The translations under genes were made by a program, and so were the position numbers. Under the pieces are notes generated by a model, which was not told the DNA's origin, did not search any database, and was given only the letters and a program-made list of their open reading frames with translations. Shown here in pieces: positions 24,203-35,475 of a stretch of 64,000 nt of DNA; the stretch's first letter is position 1, and the number at the start of each line of letters is the position of its first letter. The DNA comes from Melampsora larici-populina 98AG31 (lineage: Eukaryota; Basidiomycota; Pucciniomycetes; Pucciniales; Melampsoraceae). The DNA lies in assembly GCF_000204055.1 (NCBI RefSeq), contig NW_006768776.1, positions 1,309,168 through 1,373,167 on the forward strand, given 5' to 3'.

Positions 24203-24263
24203 TTCTGACGTTCTGAAAAAACCTTGGAAAATTTTCCAATTTTTTTCTGAATTTATATTTGTA
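24203..24263 (-). repeat. right inverted repeat of the Harbinger-like element
   Basis: Reverse complement matches 3741-3801 over 61 bp. Outside it the sequence reads TACC, so on the reverse strand GGTA precedes TACAAAT. That supplies the A needed for the Helitron insertion seen in the left copy. Confidence 0.75.
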
Positions 24264-25208
24264 TACCATAAATGTTGATAAAAAGTGTTGCTTTTTGTTA
24301 AAGAACCACTGGCTGGCACATGTCTGAAGCCCACATTAGCACATATGTAATCCTGTTGATTGATGTGGAATGAAATGAAGGCAGGTAAGTTACCCATCAA
24401 AACTTTGGTCTTGATCGCATCAAATGACAACTTTTAAATAGGGACCTTATGTTCTTAGCTTCTAGTTGGGATAAGACTGGAGTGTGTTACCTCGCAGCAA
24501 TCGTATGTAAATGTTACAGGACACTACAGTTGTATTTTGTCAAAATCATCAAGCTTTGGGAGCCTCTAGAGCAAGGAGGAGTCGAGTTCCTCGGATTTTT
24601 ATTTGATAGTTCGAACCGCCTCAGCAAGGCGAAGAAAAAGTCTCTTTGGCCAAGATTTTTCACAAATGGGAGAAAAAGTTTTATAAGGAGCAAAGATTCT
24701 ACCAGCCAAATTCCAGAAACCTCACAGGCCAAAGTGTGCTTCGTTGTTGCAAGTCCCTTGCTGCGCTCAAAGCGTGCGAGACGTGGCGTGGGACTTTGAT
24801 GAGTTTAGATATCGACAATTTGTATATTGAATTGATATCAAATTGATATCAAATGGAAATTGGGGCAGATGACCTCAAATTGATATCAGTGCTGACCTGG
24901 ATATTAGATAAAATTATCTGTACTCCAGTGGAAAAACAGTTAACTCGGAATTGACTTGGATATCAGCTACCTCTGGCCAACTACATCACTAGGCACTTGG
25001 TTTGGCACCCGGGTAGAAGTATATATAACTTTGCATCAAGGTGGGCTCTTAATGTAGAGCAGTTGGTAGGAGAGGAAAATTAGAAGAGGAAACAGGTTTT
25101 CAAAAGAGGTGGAATTCCTTTCATTTGTATGTTGTTTTCCATTTTTTATTCATACAAAGTTGAGAAAATAACCAAAAACAGGAAGGATCAGAAGGGGTTG
25201 TGTACACA
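24264..25208. other. unassigned spacer
   Basis: It must contain the outer part of the right Harbinger repeat. The rest shows only short open frames and repeated TTGATATCA motifs at 24830-24890. No gene supported. Confidence 0.4.
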
Positions 25209-25800
25209 TTAGCTTAACAAAGCCCTCTCTGCGCGGCCGCGTCCGCGCCCTTGCAGAGGGGCTTAGGACTAATTGTAAATTTTTGGCGTGAGCACTACAA
25301 GGATTAAGTGTCCTTAAGTAGTTTTTCACATTTTTACGCTTCCCTCACAAGCAAGCCTCACTTTACTCCACAGGCAAAGTTGTTCATAATAATCTTCTAC
25401 ATGTGCATCTTTTCTTATCAAGAGGTAATAACCACTCCACCATGCTGTTCTTGAGGCGGGTTTTCAAGGCCTATGTCCCATTGTAAGGGGGCTTACAGCT
25501 TGTATCCACAGTGTACCCGATTTTTGAATCAACAATACAGGCATGTTGTAAGACTCTTCACACCACTTTTTTGGCTGCATTACTCAGATTGCCTGTCATG
25601 TTAGGCTACGGGATCATGTAGAAAGTTGTTTTGAACAACTTGGCATATGGAGTCAAGTGAGGCTTCCTTGTGAGGGAAGTGTAAAAACACAAAAAACTAC
25701 TTAAGGGGACTTAAAACTTGTATTGCTCATGCCAAAGATCCATGATTAGTCCTAAGCCCCTCTGTGAGGGCACAGACGCCGAGGGCTTTGTTGAGCTAAG
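25209..25800. mobile_element. about 590-bp MITE with long inverted repeats
   Basis: Ends TTAGCTTAACAAAGCCCTC and its inverse. The arms pair over about 165 bp, including GAGGGGCTTAGGACTAAT, CCTTAAGTAGTTTTT and CTTCCCTCACAAG blocks. The left arm holds a NotI-like GC patch (GCGCGGCCGCGTCC). No clean target duplication was found. A larger relative lies at 26117-29283. Confidence 0.75.
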
Positions 25801-26343
25801 GTTTTGTAACAGTTGATGTTGTAAATCAAATGTTTCTCATAAGTTGGCTACTAAAAAGTGCCCAGAATTGAGACCCTTCATTGCCCACTTTTAGAATCTG
25901 GTGGTCACTAAAAACCACTAACACTGCTGGACTGACTGGACTGACCTGTAGTTCAGTCCCAATGTACTATTGTTTTCACACTCCAGAGACTCAGAACTCA
26001 CATCACCTCTAATCTTGACATAAATCAGGTAGTCAAGTAAATGTATCAAAATCCCATCTACACTCTTGCTTGAGGAATTTTAGCAGTCAAGTGAGAAATA
26101 GACTAAGTCCCCCTTAGCTTAACATCCCTGGGTGGCTGTGTCTGCACCCTTCCAGAGGGGCCTATGACTAATTGTAGATTCTTGGTGTGAGCACTACAAG
26201 AATTGAGTGTCCTTAAGTATTTTGGTTTGGTTTTTTGCTTCCCCTCACTGACAAACATTACTCTACCCAGCAGGGAAAGTTCTTCATAATCATTTTATAC
26301 ATGTGTATCTCTTGTTATCAAGGGGGAAAACCCACTCCATCAT

Positions 26344-26443
26344 CACTGTGTCTTTATGGCACTCACCCCACAACAAGTGCACACAGACTGCCTTTGAGTC
26401 AGGTGTGCGCTCATTGACGGACAAACACCACACGGACATGGTG
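26344..26443. mobile_element. 100-bp CAC...GTG mini-element, CAT target duplication
   Basis: Begins CACTGTGTC and ends GACATGGTG. A 3-bp direct repeat CAT lies at 26341-26343 and 26444-26446. It shares the layout and the GTGTGCGCTC-type core of the 111-bp element at 46658-46768. Confidence 0.6.
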
Positions 26444-26477
26444 CATGCTGTTCTTGACACCGCAAGAATCATTAAGG

Positions 26478-26876
26478 GTGAGCCACAATTGAGCAAAATC
26501 ACAGTGACTGGGTCCGCGGCTTTCTTCAATTTCAGATCTTGTTTGCCCCAGGTTTTCCATAGGTTTGCTACCTTGACTTGAGTTGCCCTTGAGTTGTCCA
26601 CTACATATGTAACTACAGTACCCCATATGTAGTGAAGCTCACGGTAGAAGAAAATCCACAAGAAGTTGTAAGAGGCATTGTTTGCAGTAGACCTACATAG
26701 CCAGTTAGTGTGATAAGTGAAAGCAAAAGCGCTTCAAAGTGAAAAACAAATAAATTAAACAAAAGGGCAGCTCAAGGGAAGCTAGACAACCCATAGCAAA
26801 CCTATGGCAAACAAGATCCGCTCTTGAAGAAGATTGCAGACACGGTCACTGTGACTTTGCTCAATTGGGGTTCACA
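26478..26876. repeat. foldback structure with arms of about 120 bp
   Basis: The left arm (about 26478-26600) and right arm (about 26770-26876) are inverted copies sharing CAATTGAGCAAA, TCACAGTGAC, GATCTTGTTTGCC and CATAGGTTTGCTA. It lies inside the 26.1-kb element. Confidence 0.65.
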
Positions 26877-26979
26877 CTTAATAATTCCCATGGTGTGAGG
26901 CAGGTTGACAAGCCTCATGTCCCACTTGTAAAGGGGTGTACAGCTGAAAATGTCTGAAATGATTCAAACATGGTTGAAC

Positions 26980-27309
26980 TGATAATGTGGTACACAACAT
27001 GAGAAGACTTATTGTCTCTAGTATTAGTGGGATAGAAAGCTGACCTGATAATGTGGTACACAATGTGAGAAGACTTTTAGTATATAGTCTTAGTGAGATA
27101 GAAAGCTGACCTGATAATGTGGTACACAATGTGAGAAGACTTCTAGTCTCTAGTCTTAGTGAGATAGAAAGCTGACCTGATAATGTGGTACATGATGTGA
27201 GAAGACTTTTAGTCTCTAGTCTTAGTGAGATAGAAAGCTGACCTGATAATGTGGTACACGATGTGAGAAGACTTTTAGTCTCTAGTCTTAGTGAGATAGA
27301 AAGCTGACC
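26980..27309 (+). repeat. 66-bp minisatellite, five units
   Basis: Five exact-length units start TGATAATGTGGTACA and end GATAGAAAGCTGACC. Units 2-5 differ from each other at a few positions, and unit 1 is the most diverged. Confidence 0.92.
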
Positions 27310-27682
27310 TACAACATCAACATACTGGATAAGTAAGATAAATAAGATCTACTAGAAAGATAAGCTTGAACAATGAAATACCTATTATAAAGGTGTAGCA
27401 GATAGGGATAATGAAGTAAAGGTGAGTGGTTTGCTTAACAGATCTCTAGAGAAGCCAAAAGCTGGAAAACATAATTTCAGATACACATATCATAAATATA
27501 AGAGTGAGAAAGAAAAAGTTAATGTACGTACATTCTCTTTCCAAAGATGAGGAAAGAGAACACACATCACAAACAACAAATGACTATTAGTATTATAAGT
27601 GTTATGTTGAGTATGACTTCACAATTATCAATTCAGATTCTCTTTCTTCCTAGCATAATAATCATAATTTTTGAGTGTTAAG

Positions 27683-29054
27683 TATGGAAGCCCTGAGCGA
27701 GGGGGGTGTGCCAACTCATTACACGTAAACACAACACACAACACACAACAAGCAAGGGGGGTGTGCCACAGTCCACCTCATTACACACATGTAACCCAAA
27801 CACAACATACAACGACTCATCACCCAAGTATATAACATACTCCACACTTCACGTTTTGGTTTGATTGGATTTCAAAAATGAGAAAACAAAAGATTAGTGG
27901 TCTTGAAAGAGAACTTGATCAAAGAAGAAGAGGATTCATTAGAAATGAGATCTGATTGAAATGATTCAGATTTTGATGGTCAATATCATGGTGAGATTGA
28001 AGATTTTGATGAAAAGACTGGAATGGTTTTAGGTAAATGGACTTTTTTACCTGATTCAATTTGTTCTAGAGTTTTGAGAGATCAGTTTGAAGGTGTGTTG
28101 GATTTGGTGTTTAATGACATCCGATCCAATGGGTTTCATTTGACTTCTCATTCTGCTTTCACTTCTCATGATCAACTGAATTCTACCAATGTCAATAATC
28201 AACTTTTTTCAATCTTTATCTCGCTTCTAATCGAATCACATTGGTTCACACTCTCAAAATCTATCAACTTTTAAATTACCATACACCACCACTAGCACCA
28301 GCTCAATACTTTAACCCGATTGTAACCTACTAAACAAGAACCCACTAAACTGATCAAACTGTTAAACTTCATAAATCATGATCATCATTCATTATCTCAA
28401 GTTTCAAGACAATTCTTAGGATTGCATCAATCTACCGACTTATTTTTTGTTATAAGTCCTAATGAATTCAGAATCCCAGGATTAATGAATTGTTTGATTT
28501 GATTCTTAAGAGTTTGGGTCAGAAAAGTTTGATGGCTTAGGGAAGGTTTGGATTGAAAGTTTGTTAAAGACAGATCCAATTAGTTGGTGGAATGGGAAAG
28601 AAGATCGGATTTGGTTTGTTAAAGATTGGTTAAATGATTGGTTTACAAGGTTTCATGAGCTGAATCGAATTGATGAGGATTCAAGGGAAAAACAAATTGA
28701 TTGGACCTTGGTGGGAAAAGGTTTAGGAAGATTCAGGGATTGAGGAAGGGGGCTGAGGATTGCATTTGGTTGGTCAGCTTACAGGATCGAAGGGACACAC
28801 AAGAGGATGAGGAATGATTCCAAGAGTTCAAGAGTTGGTGTGAAAGTGATTGGTGTTTTTTGTTATGGATGAGTGATGAGTGTTGAGTGCTATGTTTTGA
28901 ATTTGATGTGTGTTCTAAATTTTTGTTATGTGTATTAATGAGGTGGACTGTGGCACACCCCCCTTGCTCATGAGTGTTGAGTGTTGTGTTTTGTGCATTG
29001 TGTTTGTATGTAGTGTAATGAGTTGGCACACCCCCCTTGCTCAGGGCTTCCGTA
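27683..29054. mobile_element. 1.37-kb TIR element, 6-bp duplication GTTAAG
   Basis: The TIRs start TAYGGAAGCCCTGAGC and extend over 100 bp, containing two GGGGGGTGTGCCA boxes each. GTTAAG flanks both sides (27677-27682 and 29055-29060). The direct repeat can also be read as 8 bp, GTTAAGTA. The interior (27850-28900) has two coding-like patches, about 27960-28270 and 28560-28740 on plus, of unknown origin. Confidence 0.8.
28023..28743 (+). pseudogene. unrecognised coding-like fragments inside the TIR element
   Basis: One segment reads GKWTFLPDSICSRVLRDQFE; a second, in another frame, reads WWNGKEDRIWFVKDWLNDWF. Both look protein-like but are not joined by an obvious intron. They may be a captured host gene, as in Pack-type elements. 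No family recognised. Confidence 0.3.
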
Positions 29055-29299
29055 GTTAAGTACCTGATGCTGGAATTGTTGATTGAACACCAACAACAGC
29101 ATGTGTTCACACTGTACCCAATTTTTGAATCAACAATACAGGCATGTTGTAAGAATCTTCACACCACGTTTTTGGCCACATTATTCAGAGTGCCTATCAG
29201 GTTTGGCTAGAAGAATCCATGATTAGTCATAAGCACCTTGGCAAGGGCATGTACGCGGCCGCACAGAGAGGGCTTTGTTAAGATTAAAGTCCCTCCCTC

Positions 29300-29880
29300 T
29301 TGCTCACACAAAAGAAGAGTGAAAATTGCATCTATTATCTCTCTTGCATGCTCAATCTTGTTACCAACTTTGAACATTCTGCAATGCTCTCAACACCAGC
29401 CCCCCAACCTGACAGCATGACTCAATTTCTCCACCAACAGGATCACAACCAAACTGCTCAAAGTCCGCAGAATAATGTTGATAGTAATGTACCTGAACTC
29501 ATGTATCAGTACCCTGCAGGTTTTTGCTTTCAATATGCTACATCTTCAAATCACCAGGCAGCCTATCAGGCAAACGAGATTTCCCCAAATCACACTGTCC
29601 TCATTGGGACTTATCCAACAATCAAGACCCCCCTCCACCGTTACCTCTTTTTCTATCCCTTTCAGCATTGAACAGGGACTGGGTGAAGTTTATCCCCCAA
29701 TGACTACCTGTGCACCCAACCTTCCTGTTTGAGAACATCCATACTCCATCCATTCTTGGCCTATGTACACCTATACCAATAATCCAATAAATATATCAGA
29801 TTGCAAGTTATTCACTCCAAACTATCTTCCTCTTCAACAAGTGGTCCACCATGCTTCGTGGCCGGGGCACAGCCCTAAGT
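29300..29880 (+). pseudogene. decayed Gln/Asn/Pro-rich coding sequence
   Basis: A Gln-rich open frame (PQPDSMTQFLHQQDHNQ at about 29410) passes through at least two frame changes and a TGA at 29730-29732. It continues as HPYSIHSWPMYTYTNNP and YLPLQQVVHHASWPG. The composition is consistent throughout, which argues for one degenerate exon. The family is unknown; low-complexity regulatory proteins have this look. Confidence 0.4.
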
Positions 29881-30544
29881 GGCATGTTTGAAAAAGTGCC
29901 ACGATCATGCCCTTTGGCAATTTGAGCTCTTGTGACATGGACCACATTTTGCAAAAGCAACACAATTGAGTTGATTTGGGCTTGGTTCCGGCATGCCACG
30001 TGGCTAGCGAGTCTTTATAGTAAAGACACTGGTTCCAAAGATTACAATTTCAAATTGTAACTGCAAAAGTCGAGTCAAAGACAAAGATGGAAATAGGCCT
30101 ATTGAGAGACGCAGCGCTTTCAAGGATGAAGGCAAAATAGAAATAACTAAACTATAAAACAGACGGACCAAATCAAAGGTTGAAAGTAAGTAGATACAAC
30201 ATTGTTCGTTGGGCCTTATGTACAGGAGTCCATTTTCAAATATGAATGGGAGATTTTCTTGAATATTGAACGAGAACTTCGATTGGCATAAATAACTAGG
30301 CGAAGCGCATTGGCGCCTGCAAAGAGAAATCACCTGGAAGCTATAGGTGAAATGTGAAATCTTGACGGGTGGATATATTTGACACAGCCAATGTATGCCA
30401 CAACACCTTAACCTGGAAATATAATATAATGAAATGAGAAGGTAATGATTGATGATCATGAACTCGGCTGTGAAACTTGAGATAGCAAATCAACTTGAAA
30501 TCAAACTTAACACTCACCATACATTGAAGTGGGTCGGGGTTCGA

Positions 30545-31474
30545 TTAGAACCATGGCCTACCAATACACTGCTGATTTGTGCAATACAAATTGCCGCCGT
30601 TAACAAGCCCAAAATTGGGCGACGCAGTAAGCCGAAATTGAGGAGGATTAAATTGATTGAGGCATTGACCGGACCCAGTTGCAACAGCCGTTCCCCCTGG
30701 CGGCAACAGCCGCAAATCGGGGGTGAGGAACGCCCTAGTCAGACCCTGCGCATCGCAAATTGACTACAGGAATGCAGATAACTCAGCCAACAGCCAAGAT
30801 AGTCGATGTGAGATGGAAAGTATGATACGACTTACGATCAAGTTGTTTCTAGGTGGGTTAATGTTAGGACACAACCCATTCTGGCCACAAGTCAATACAA
30901 TGTTGCTACTGCGAAGTGCGAAAGTCGTGGGTGCCGCATTGAGAGAAAACGTAGAGATACCACCTTGAACGTTCTGGCATTGGAATAGCTGCCTATTCGC
31001 GGTGAGCCATGCCACAACTCTAGGTCCATCACAGATCGGCTGAGAAGTAGAATGGCCATGTCAACAAGCAGAAATTAAATCGACTTGGATTGTAGACCAC
31101 ATTCTGACTCACAATTAAGTTCGAAGCAATTGGGGTCACGGCAGGGCAACGTCCATTCGCGCCACAGGTCAATGGGTTGCTGGCGCGAAGTGCGAAAGCA
31201 GTAGGCGCCTGAATCAGAGTAAAAGTGGGAAGACCACCTGCGATTTGATTACATTGGCCGACCCCGGCTGGGGGTGAGCCATGCCGCGAGTCTTCCCGCA
31301 TCGCAAATCGGCTGAGAATTAAGGTGGTTGTGGTCAGTCGGCAAGCAATGAGATACAGGGCTTGAAGGATACTCGGTAACTCACTATTGATTGACCCCTG
31401 ACTTGAATAACGAGGAGTAAGACCACACCGACAGCCAGTGCACGTAAATTCCTTGGTCGGGGCGAGGCTGACAT
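30545..31474 (-). CDS. secreted protein of three related Cys modules (one frameshift)
   Basis: Four exons, all phase 0: 31474-31385, 31311-31113, 31039-30836 and 30763-30545, with introns of 72-73 nt. Exon 1 is exactly a signal peptide (hydrophobic run LRALAVGVVLLLVIQV, then RGQ). Each further exon encodes one module starting (P/S)I-C-D. Modules 1 and 2 share ...F-x-L...P-T-x-F-A-L-R-x-S-N...L-T-C-G-x-N-G-x-C-P...N-L-I-V. Module 3 is more diverged and ends in TAA. Exon 2 has 199 nt, one more than a multiple of three, and the frame indeed slips between AWLTPSRG and CNQIAGG. This is either a real frameshift or a sequencing error. About 236 residues would result without it. Small secreted Cys proteins of rusts are often host-interaction candidates, but nothing here proves that role. 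Confidence 0.65.
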
Positions 31475-32021
31475 GATGTTGTGCGAAAGGTCCAGTATAC
31501 AACTAAAGCGCGATAATATGGAAGCGCAAGTAAATGAATAGATCAAGAGAAGAGGCTAGCCGCTAAATCAGATACGAAGTGTGACGATAAAAGCCTCAGT
31601 ACAATTTAATTTCAGGTATAGCAAAGAGGGTAACACCAAAGGTTGAAAGAGGATTTACCTGAGATGATGTTCGAAGACAACGTAAACAAGTCGATGTGGT
31701 TCAAGAGTTAATTCAAGAGTACAATAGGATACTAACAGATATAATCAGAGACGACAAGGATAACAGAGTATTAACAGATGGAATCAAAGACGAAAAGGGG
31801 GGTGAAGAAACCGGCAAAGGCTGGTTTGAAGCTCGGTGTTTTAAATACCTACTCTGCGGTGATCGTGGCTGTGGACCCTTCACATCTCGGCGGCAAGGCC
31901 TTCCAAATGAGCTTGCTACTCCCATACATAGCAATTTGTTTTCAAATCACCAACCCTGGTCAAATTATAAGTTTGCTCAAAACTTTTGGTTCGACTTATT
32001 CCGACCGCGAGCAAGGGAGAC
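31475..32021. other. spacer, coding-like patches not assigned
   Basis: Both strands have 60-90-codon open frames between 31700 and 32000. I could not decide between them or identify a family. Confidence 0.3.
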
Positions 32022-32410
32022 GAGCATCCACAACGGTCCACCTACTTTGCGGGCCCCCAGCGATGTAGGGGGTCAAAACGCAAAAAAACGCTCCAACGGA
32101 GCTCGCACAATCGGGGGTGAGACGTCGGGGGCCTCCAGATTTCCATCCGGACCCCCCACATCTGCGAGGTCTATAGGGGCTCCCAATATCACGTGCCACT
32201 GCTTCCACGTGACCGATATAGTCACGTCTCAAACCGCACTCGAAACAAGATGATATGGTACAAGCATACCATATCACTCAATCGAGTTCTGGCCCCTGAC
32301 TTCAAGTGCACCGCTGTGGACACCTGTTTTTTTGACCCCCTACATCCACAAAATCAGGATCGGGGGTCTGTTCCAGGGCTCGCAAAGTAGGTGGACCGTT
32401 GTGGATGCTC
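32022..32410. mobile_element. 389-bp MITE with inverted repeats
   Basis: Ends GAGCATCCACAACGGTCCACC and its inverse (first bases at 32022 and 32410). The arms also share CTACTTTGCG, and GTAGGGGGTCAAAA, over about 60-90 bp. No clear target duplication. It lies in a proposed intron just downstream of exon 32415-32549. Confidence 0.7.
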
Positions 32411-32414
32411 TTAC

Positions 32415-32549
32415 CTCTTGTAACGGTGACACTCTTACAACTGGTATAGGTTTTATACAGGCTCTGGGCATTTTGGCCCATTTCCAACGATCCTCGAATG
32501 AGTCGAGTGTGTATACGTCGCAACAACCGCCATCGAACTCGATAAACAT
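32415..32549 (-). CDS. possible first exon of an unrecognised host gene
   Basis: ATG at 32549 opens 45 codons (motif MFIEFDGGCCDVYTLDSFED) ending at a GTAAGA splice donor. The MITE lies immediately inside the intron. A Tc1/mariner element starts 20 bp upstream of the ATG and would separate it from its promoter. Downstream exons were not identified. Confidence 0.3.
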
Positions 32550-32568
32550 CTTGACTCAACTTAGTCTA

Positions 32569-32723
32569 CTACCTTTGCTAAAAAAGTTGACCGGGTCGAC
32601 CGCTGATGAAAGAGAAGTGAGCTCGAATTTGGCCGCAGCCTGCTGTGCAGCTGCTGCGCAGGTCCCCAAAATCCAAATCCGATGCACCCAAAAAAACTTC
32701 AGGGTCCCAAAATCACAGCCTGC
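32569..32723 (+). repeat. left TIR of the Tc1/mariner element (155 bp)
   Basis: Inverse of 36751-36905 with one mismatch. It includes GC-rich palindromic text (GCAGCCTGCTGTGCAGCTGC). Confidence 0.92.
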
Positions 32724-32788
32724 TGTAGGATTGGTTTCAACCCCCTGGGTCCCATTCCATTCATATATTGATATTTTCTTAAATCAAC

Positions 32789-34456
32789 ATGGTTTTACAC
32801 CCCCACATGAACCCTCTCTTTCTGGATTTGACTCTGGATTTACCTGAGGTATGGTTATATTTCTCCATGCTTTTGCTTCAACATTTGATTAATGCACTGT
32901 CTGATTTGTTTTTGATCACACTTTGATTCCACAGACATCACCAACAGCAGCTGAAAGAGGACCACTCCAACCTGAGGAGAATGAAGAGTTTGTTTTTTAT
33001 TTTGATTGTGAATTCTTTGTACTAGACAAGGAGGAAAAGTCGGGTTTTGCACTTTATAAGGGCACACACTGTGCGGTTCACTGGAGCTCAACTCAATTTG
33101 ACTTGGAACAACTGAAGGCTGCATGTGCTGAAGCAGCAATCAACATTGCTACTGGAAAATCAATGACACCGTTGATCAAGAAGTCGATTTTCAAGGACTC
33201 TGGAAAGTGGACAGCCTTTATTTCAAAAACTCAAAATTTTCCCAAAGGAACAAACAATACTCGCAAATTGTTAACGGCCGAGAATGTTCAGACCTGGGTT
33301 GAAGAAGCGCATGGTCACTATCCGAAAAAAGAGGCTGGACTTTGCTATGTGGCCCTTCATCCAAACAAAGTCAAGGAACAGAAAAAACGGGCAAGTTCTA
33401 TCTTTCTTCCCAGATTGATTCAAAGCTCACATCAGTTCCCTTTCCAGGCTGCTCGAGCCGAAGTCATTACTGCCTTGGCAGAGCAAAAAATAGCTGAGCG
33501 CAAGCGGAAACGAGGACCATCCAAAAAGAAGGACGAGCACGCATCTGGCTCTGATGATTATCAGTCTGAACATGTAAGTAGAGTGATCTACCCTTTCCTT
33601 CAAGTACACACCTTTGAAAATTGCTGATGCTCTTTGAACTATCAGTACAAAGAGGAGAATTACGATTCTGATTCAACCATAACCTCTGAGAAGGCTATGT
33701 CTCCGGAGAATAAATGGGCTGCTGAGCTTGTGAAGCTTCATAAGCTAGACGTGAATTACAATGATGACTATGCCCCCATAATAGACCCAAAGAATCCAAC
33801 TCGATATTTTGCTCTGACGCTAGACAAAGCTACAGAGTGGGCCAAACATCGAGTAAGTTGTTTGCCTTTGTCACTGTCTTTAGGTCAAAGAAGCTGACAT
33901 CTTTATATGTCAGAATGATGATGAGGTTGATTTTGATCATCCTCCGGCTCACATGAAATACGACTTAATCAAGAAAAAGGACAAGGCTTCAAGAGACACA
34001 CCAGCTGGCAGTGGGCATCCCTTTGATGCCTCATCGATTGCTAATCTATTTGTTGGTGTGGTAAACGCCATTGAGACCGCTCGATCACCTCAAAAGCCAA
34101 CTTCAGCTGCTCCGGATCATCATCGCGCCAATCCTAATCATTCTAACCAACCTGAACAACCAGTCACCTCTCCTCCTCCCTCATCATCCCCACCAATTGT
34201 TTACGACCCTTCGGGACCAAATGGCATTGACGGCTTTCTGGACTTTTGTACCTTACCTCCTGACCTTCATACAGAGACCAGGCAGATGTTAAGAGATGCG
34301 GGAGTGAGTGATTACAGGCATATCAATAAAGAAGATTTACCTCGCGAAGATCTTGCTGAGAAAGGCCTCAACAAGATAGCCATCAACACACTCTACACCA
34401 ACGCTCAAAAATACAAAAAACGCTGCCGTCAGCAAAGAAAGGCAGTTCGAAGATGA
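32789..34456 (+). CDS. second gene of the Tc1/mariner element, SAM-like C-terminus
   Basis: Exons 32789-32848, 32935-33573, 33646-33852 and 33914-34456 encode 482 residues without a stop. A GC-AG intron (33391-33447, 57 nt, donor GCAAGT) could also be removed, leaving 463. The N-terminal half has no fold I recognise (motifs FVFYFDCEFFVLDKEE, SGKWTAFISKTQNFPKG). A Lys/Arg-rich helix follows (KIAERKRKRGPSKKK, likely nuclear), then acidic stretches. The last 70 residues (GIDGFLDFCTLPPD to the basic end) resemble a SAM-type helical domain by eye. It starts about 65 bp inside the left TIR and runs toward the transposase, so it belongs to the element. Known Tc1/mariner elements normally encode only a transposase. 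Role unknown: DNA binding or assembly with the transposase is a guess. Confidence 0.7.
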
Positions 34457-35475
34457 TATCCTCAAGTAAAATCTCACCCCCCGATCAAGTTCAATTCAAA
34501 TACATACGCTTCCACTTGTTCTCTTACAGATTCCCCCTTTGATTCTATTTAACCCAAGATCAAATGAAATTTGAAACGACATACAAATCTATCTTGTCTC
34601 AGCAGATAGTGAGAACTCAGTAAAATAGGAGATTATTATTTATGAGCACTCTGATCCTTTTCAACACAATTGCCATCATCTTTGAAATCGCACTCTCATA
34701 TTAATGATACAAGAGAAAGATCATGCATCATTTGAATGATGCATGTAATGATCAATTGACCTAACAAGTTGGCACTCAAAGTTTTTTTTGGTAACATAGT
34801 ATTGATTTTTATTCTCACCGAGTCAAAACACAACAAACAACATGAGAACAAGGAGATGAAGGTCAAGAACCTGTTGAAATCTTTGCTGCGGTGTTGTGAT
34901 CGAGTAAATGCGATTTGAGGACTCCCAAGATGATTTCAAAACTGATCGCATAGAACTTAGAGCTTGGATGCGATTATTTTTGAGATCGCACTCTCACCAT
35001 GACGATCTGAGAGAAATATCCTGATCAGCCATCATTCAAGTGATGGATGTAAGTAATGATTGATTCACTATTGAATCTTTTGGTTGATTGATCTGTGATC
35101 GATTCCATTTTGGTTGATCGTTCTATTTAACAAACGATTTAACAATCGATTGTTTTCTTTGTCACTCTTACTCATCAGTCTTGGACTACTGCAAGGCCAA
35201 TCCAGAATGGGTTGGGCTTTTCTATCACTCAATGTGTCTCTTGATTTGGTTTGAGTTCACAACAAAGGTTTACCAAAGTGATACATTGCAAATTTGTTCA
35301 CTTCAATCCTCATACCCGTTCTTCAACATGTGAAAAAAGTTAGATAAAAAGATAACAACTGAGGATAAGTTTAGGAATGATATCGATGGCAGATGAGATT
35401 GTTGCAAGGTTTTGATTGAGCTAATTGGCGAATTGAAATGATTTTTTTGAGAAAGTTGATTGACAAATTCAACAT

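Larger units (their letters stand above)
3741..24263 (+). mobile_element. PIF/Harbinger-like DNA transposon interrupted by Helitrons
   Basis: Inverted repeats at 3741-3801 and 24203-24263 match over 61 bp with a few differences. Between them lie the two genes expected of PIF/Harbinger: a DDE transposase and a Myb/SANT-like protein, facing each other. Removing the 14,482-bp Helitron leaves about 6.0 kb. The true left end is cut off by the Helitron that ends at 3740. On the right the inverted repeat must run past 24263, so the outermost ends and the 3-bp target duplication could not be set. The 3802-5700 stretch is AT-rich and holds no gene I can support. Confidence 0.7.
26117..29283. mobile_element. 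larger relative of the 25.2-kb MITE, with nested insertions
   Basis: The left end repeats the 25209 end (TTAGCTTAACA, then GACTAATTGTAGATTCTTGG). The right end, reversed, reads CTTAACAAAGCCCTCTCTG and shares with the MITE the internal block AATCAACAATACAGGCATGT. It contains a mini-element (26344-26443), a foldback (about 26478-26876), a minisatellite (26980-27309) and a TIR element (27683-29054). No transposase is visible, so it is non-autonomous. Confidence 0.6.

Noticed and set aside
25209..29283. LTR retrotransposon
   Set aside because: Ends are inverted rather than direct repeats and no gag-pol is present.
29985..30015. GTGGCTAGC as a Helitron end
   Set aside because: No hairpin before it, and C rather than T follows CTAG.
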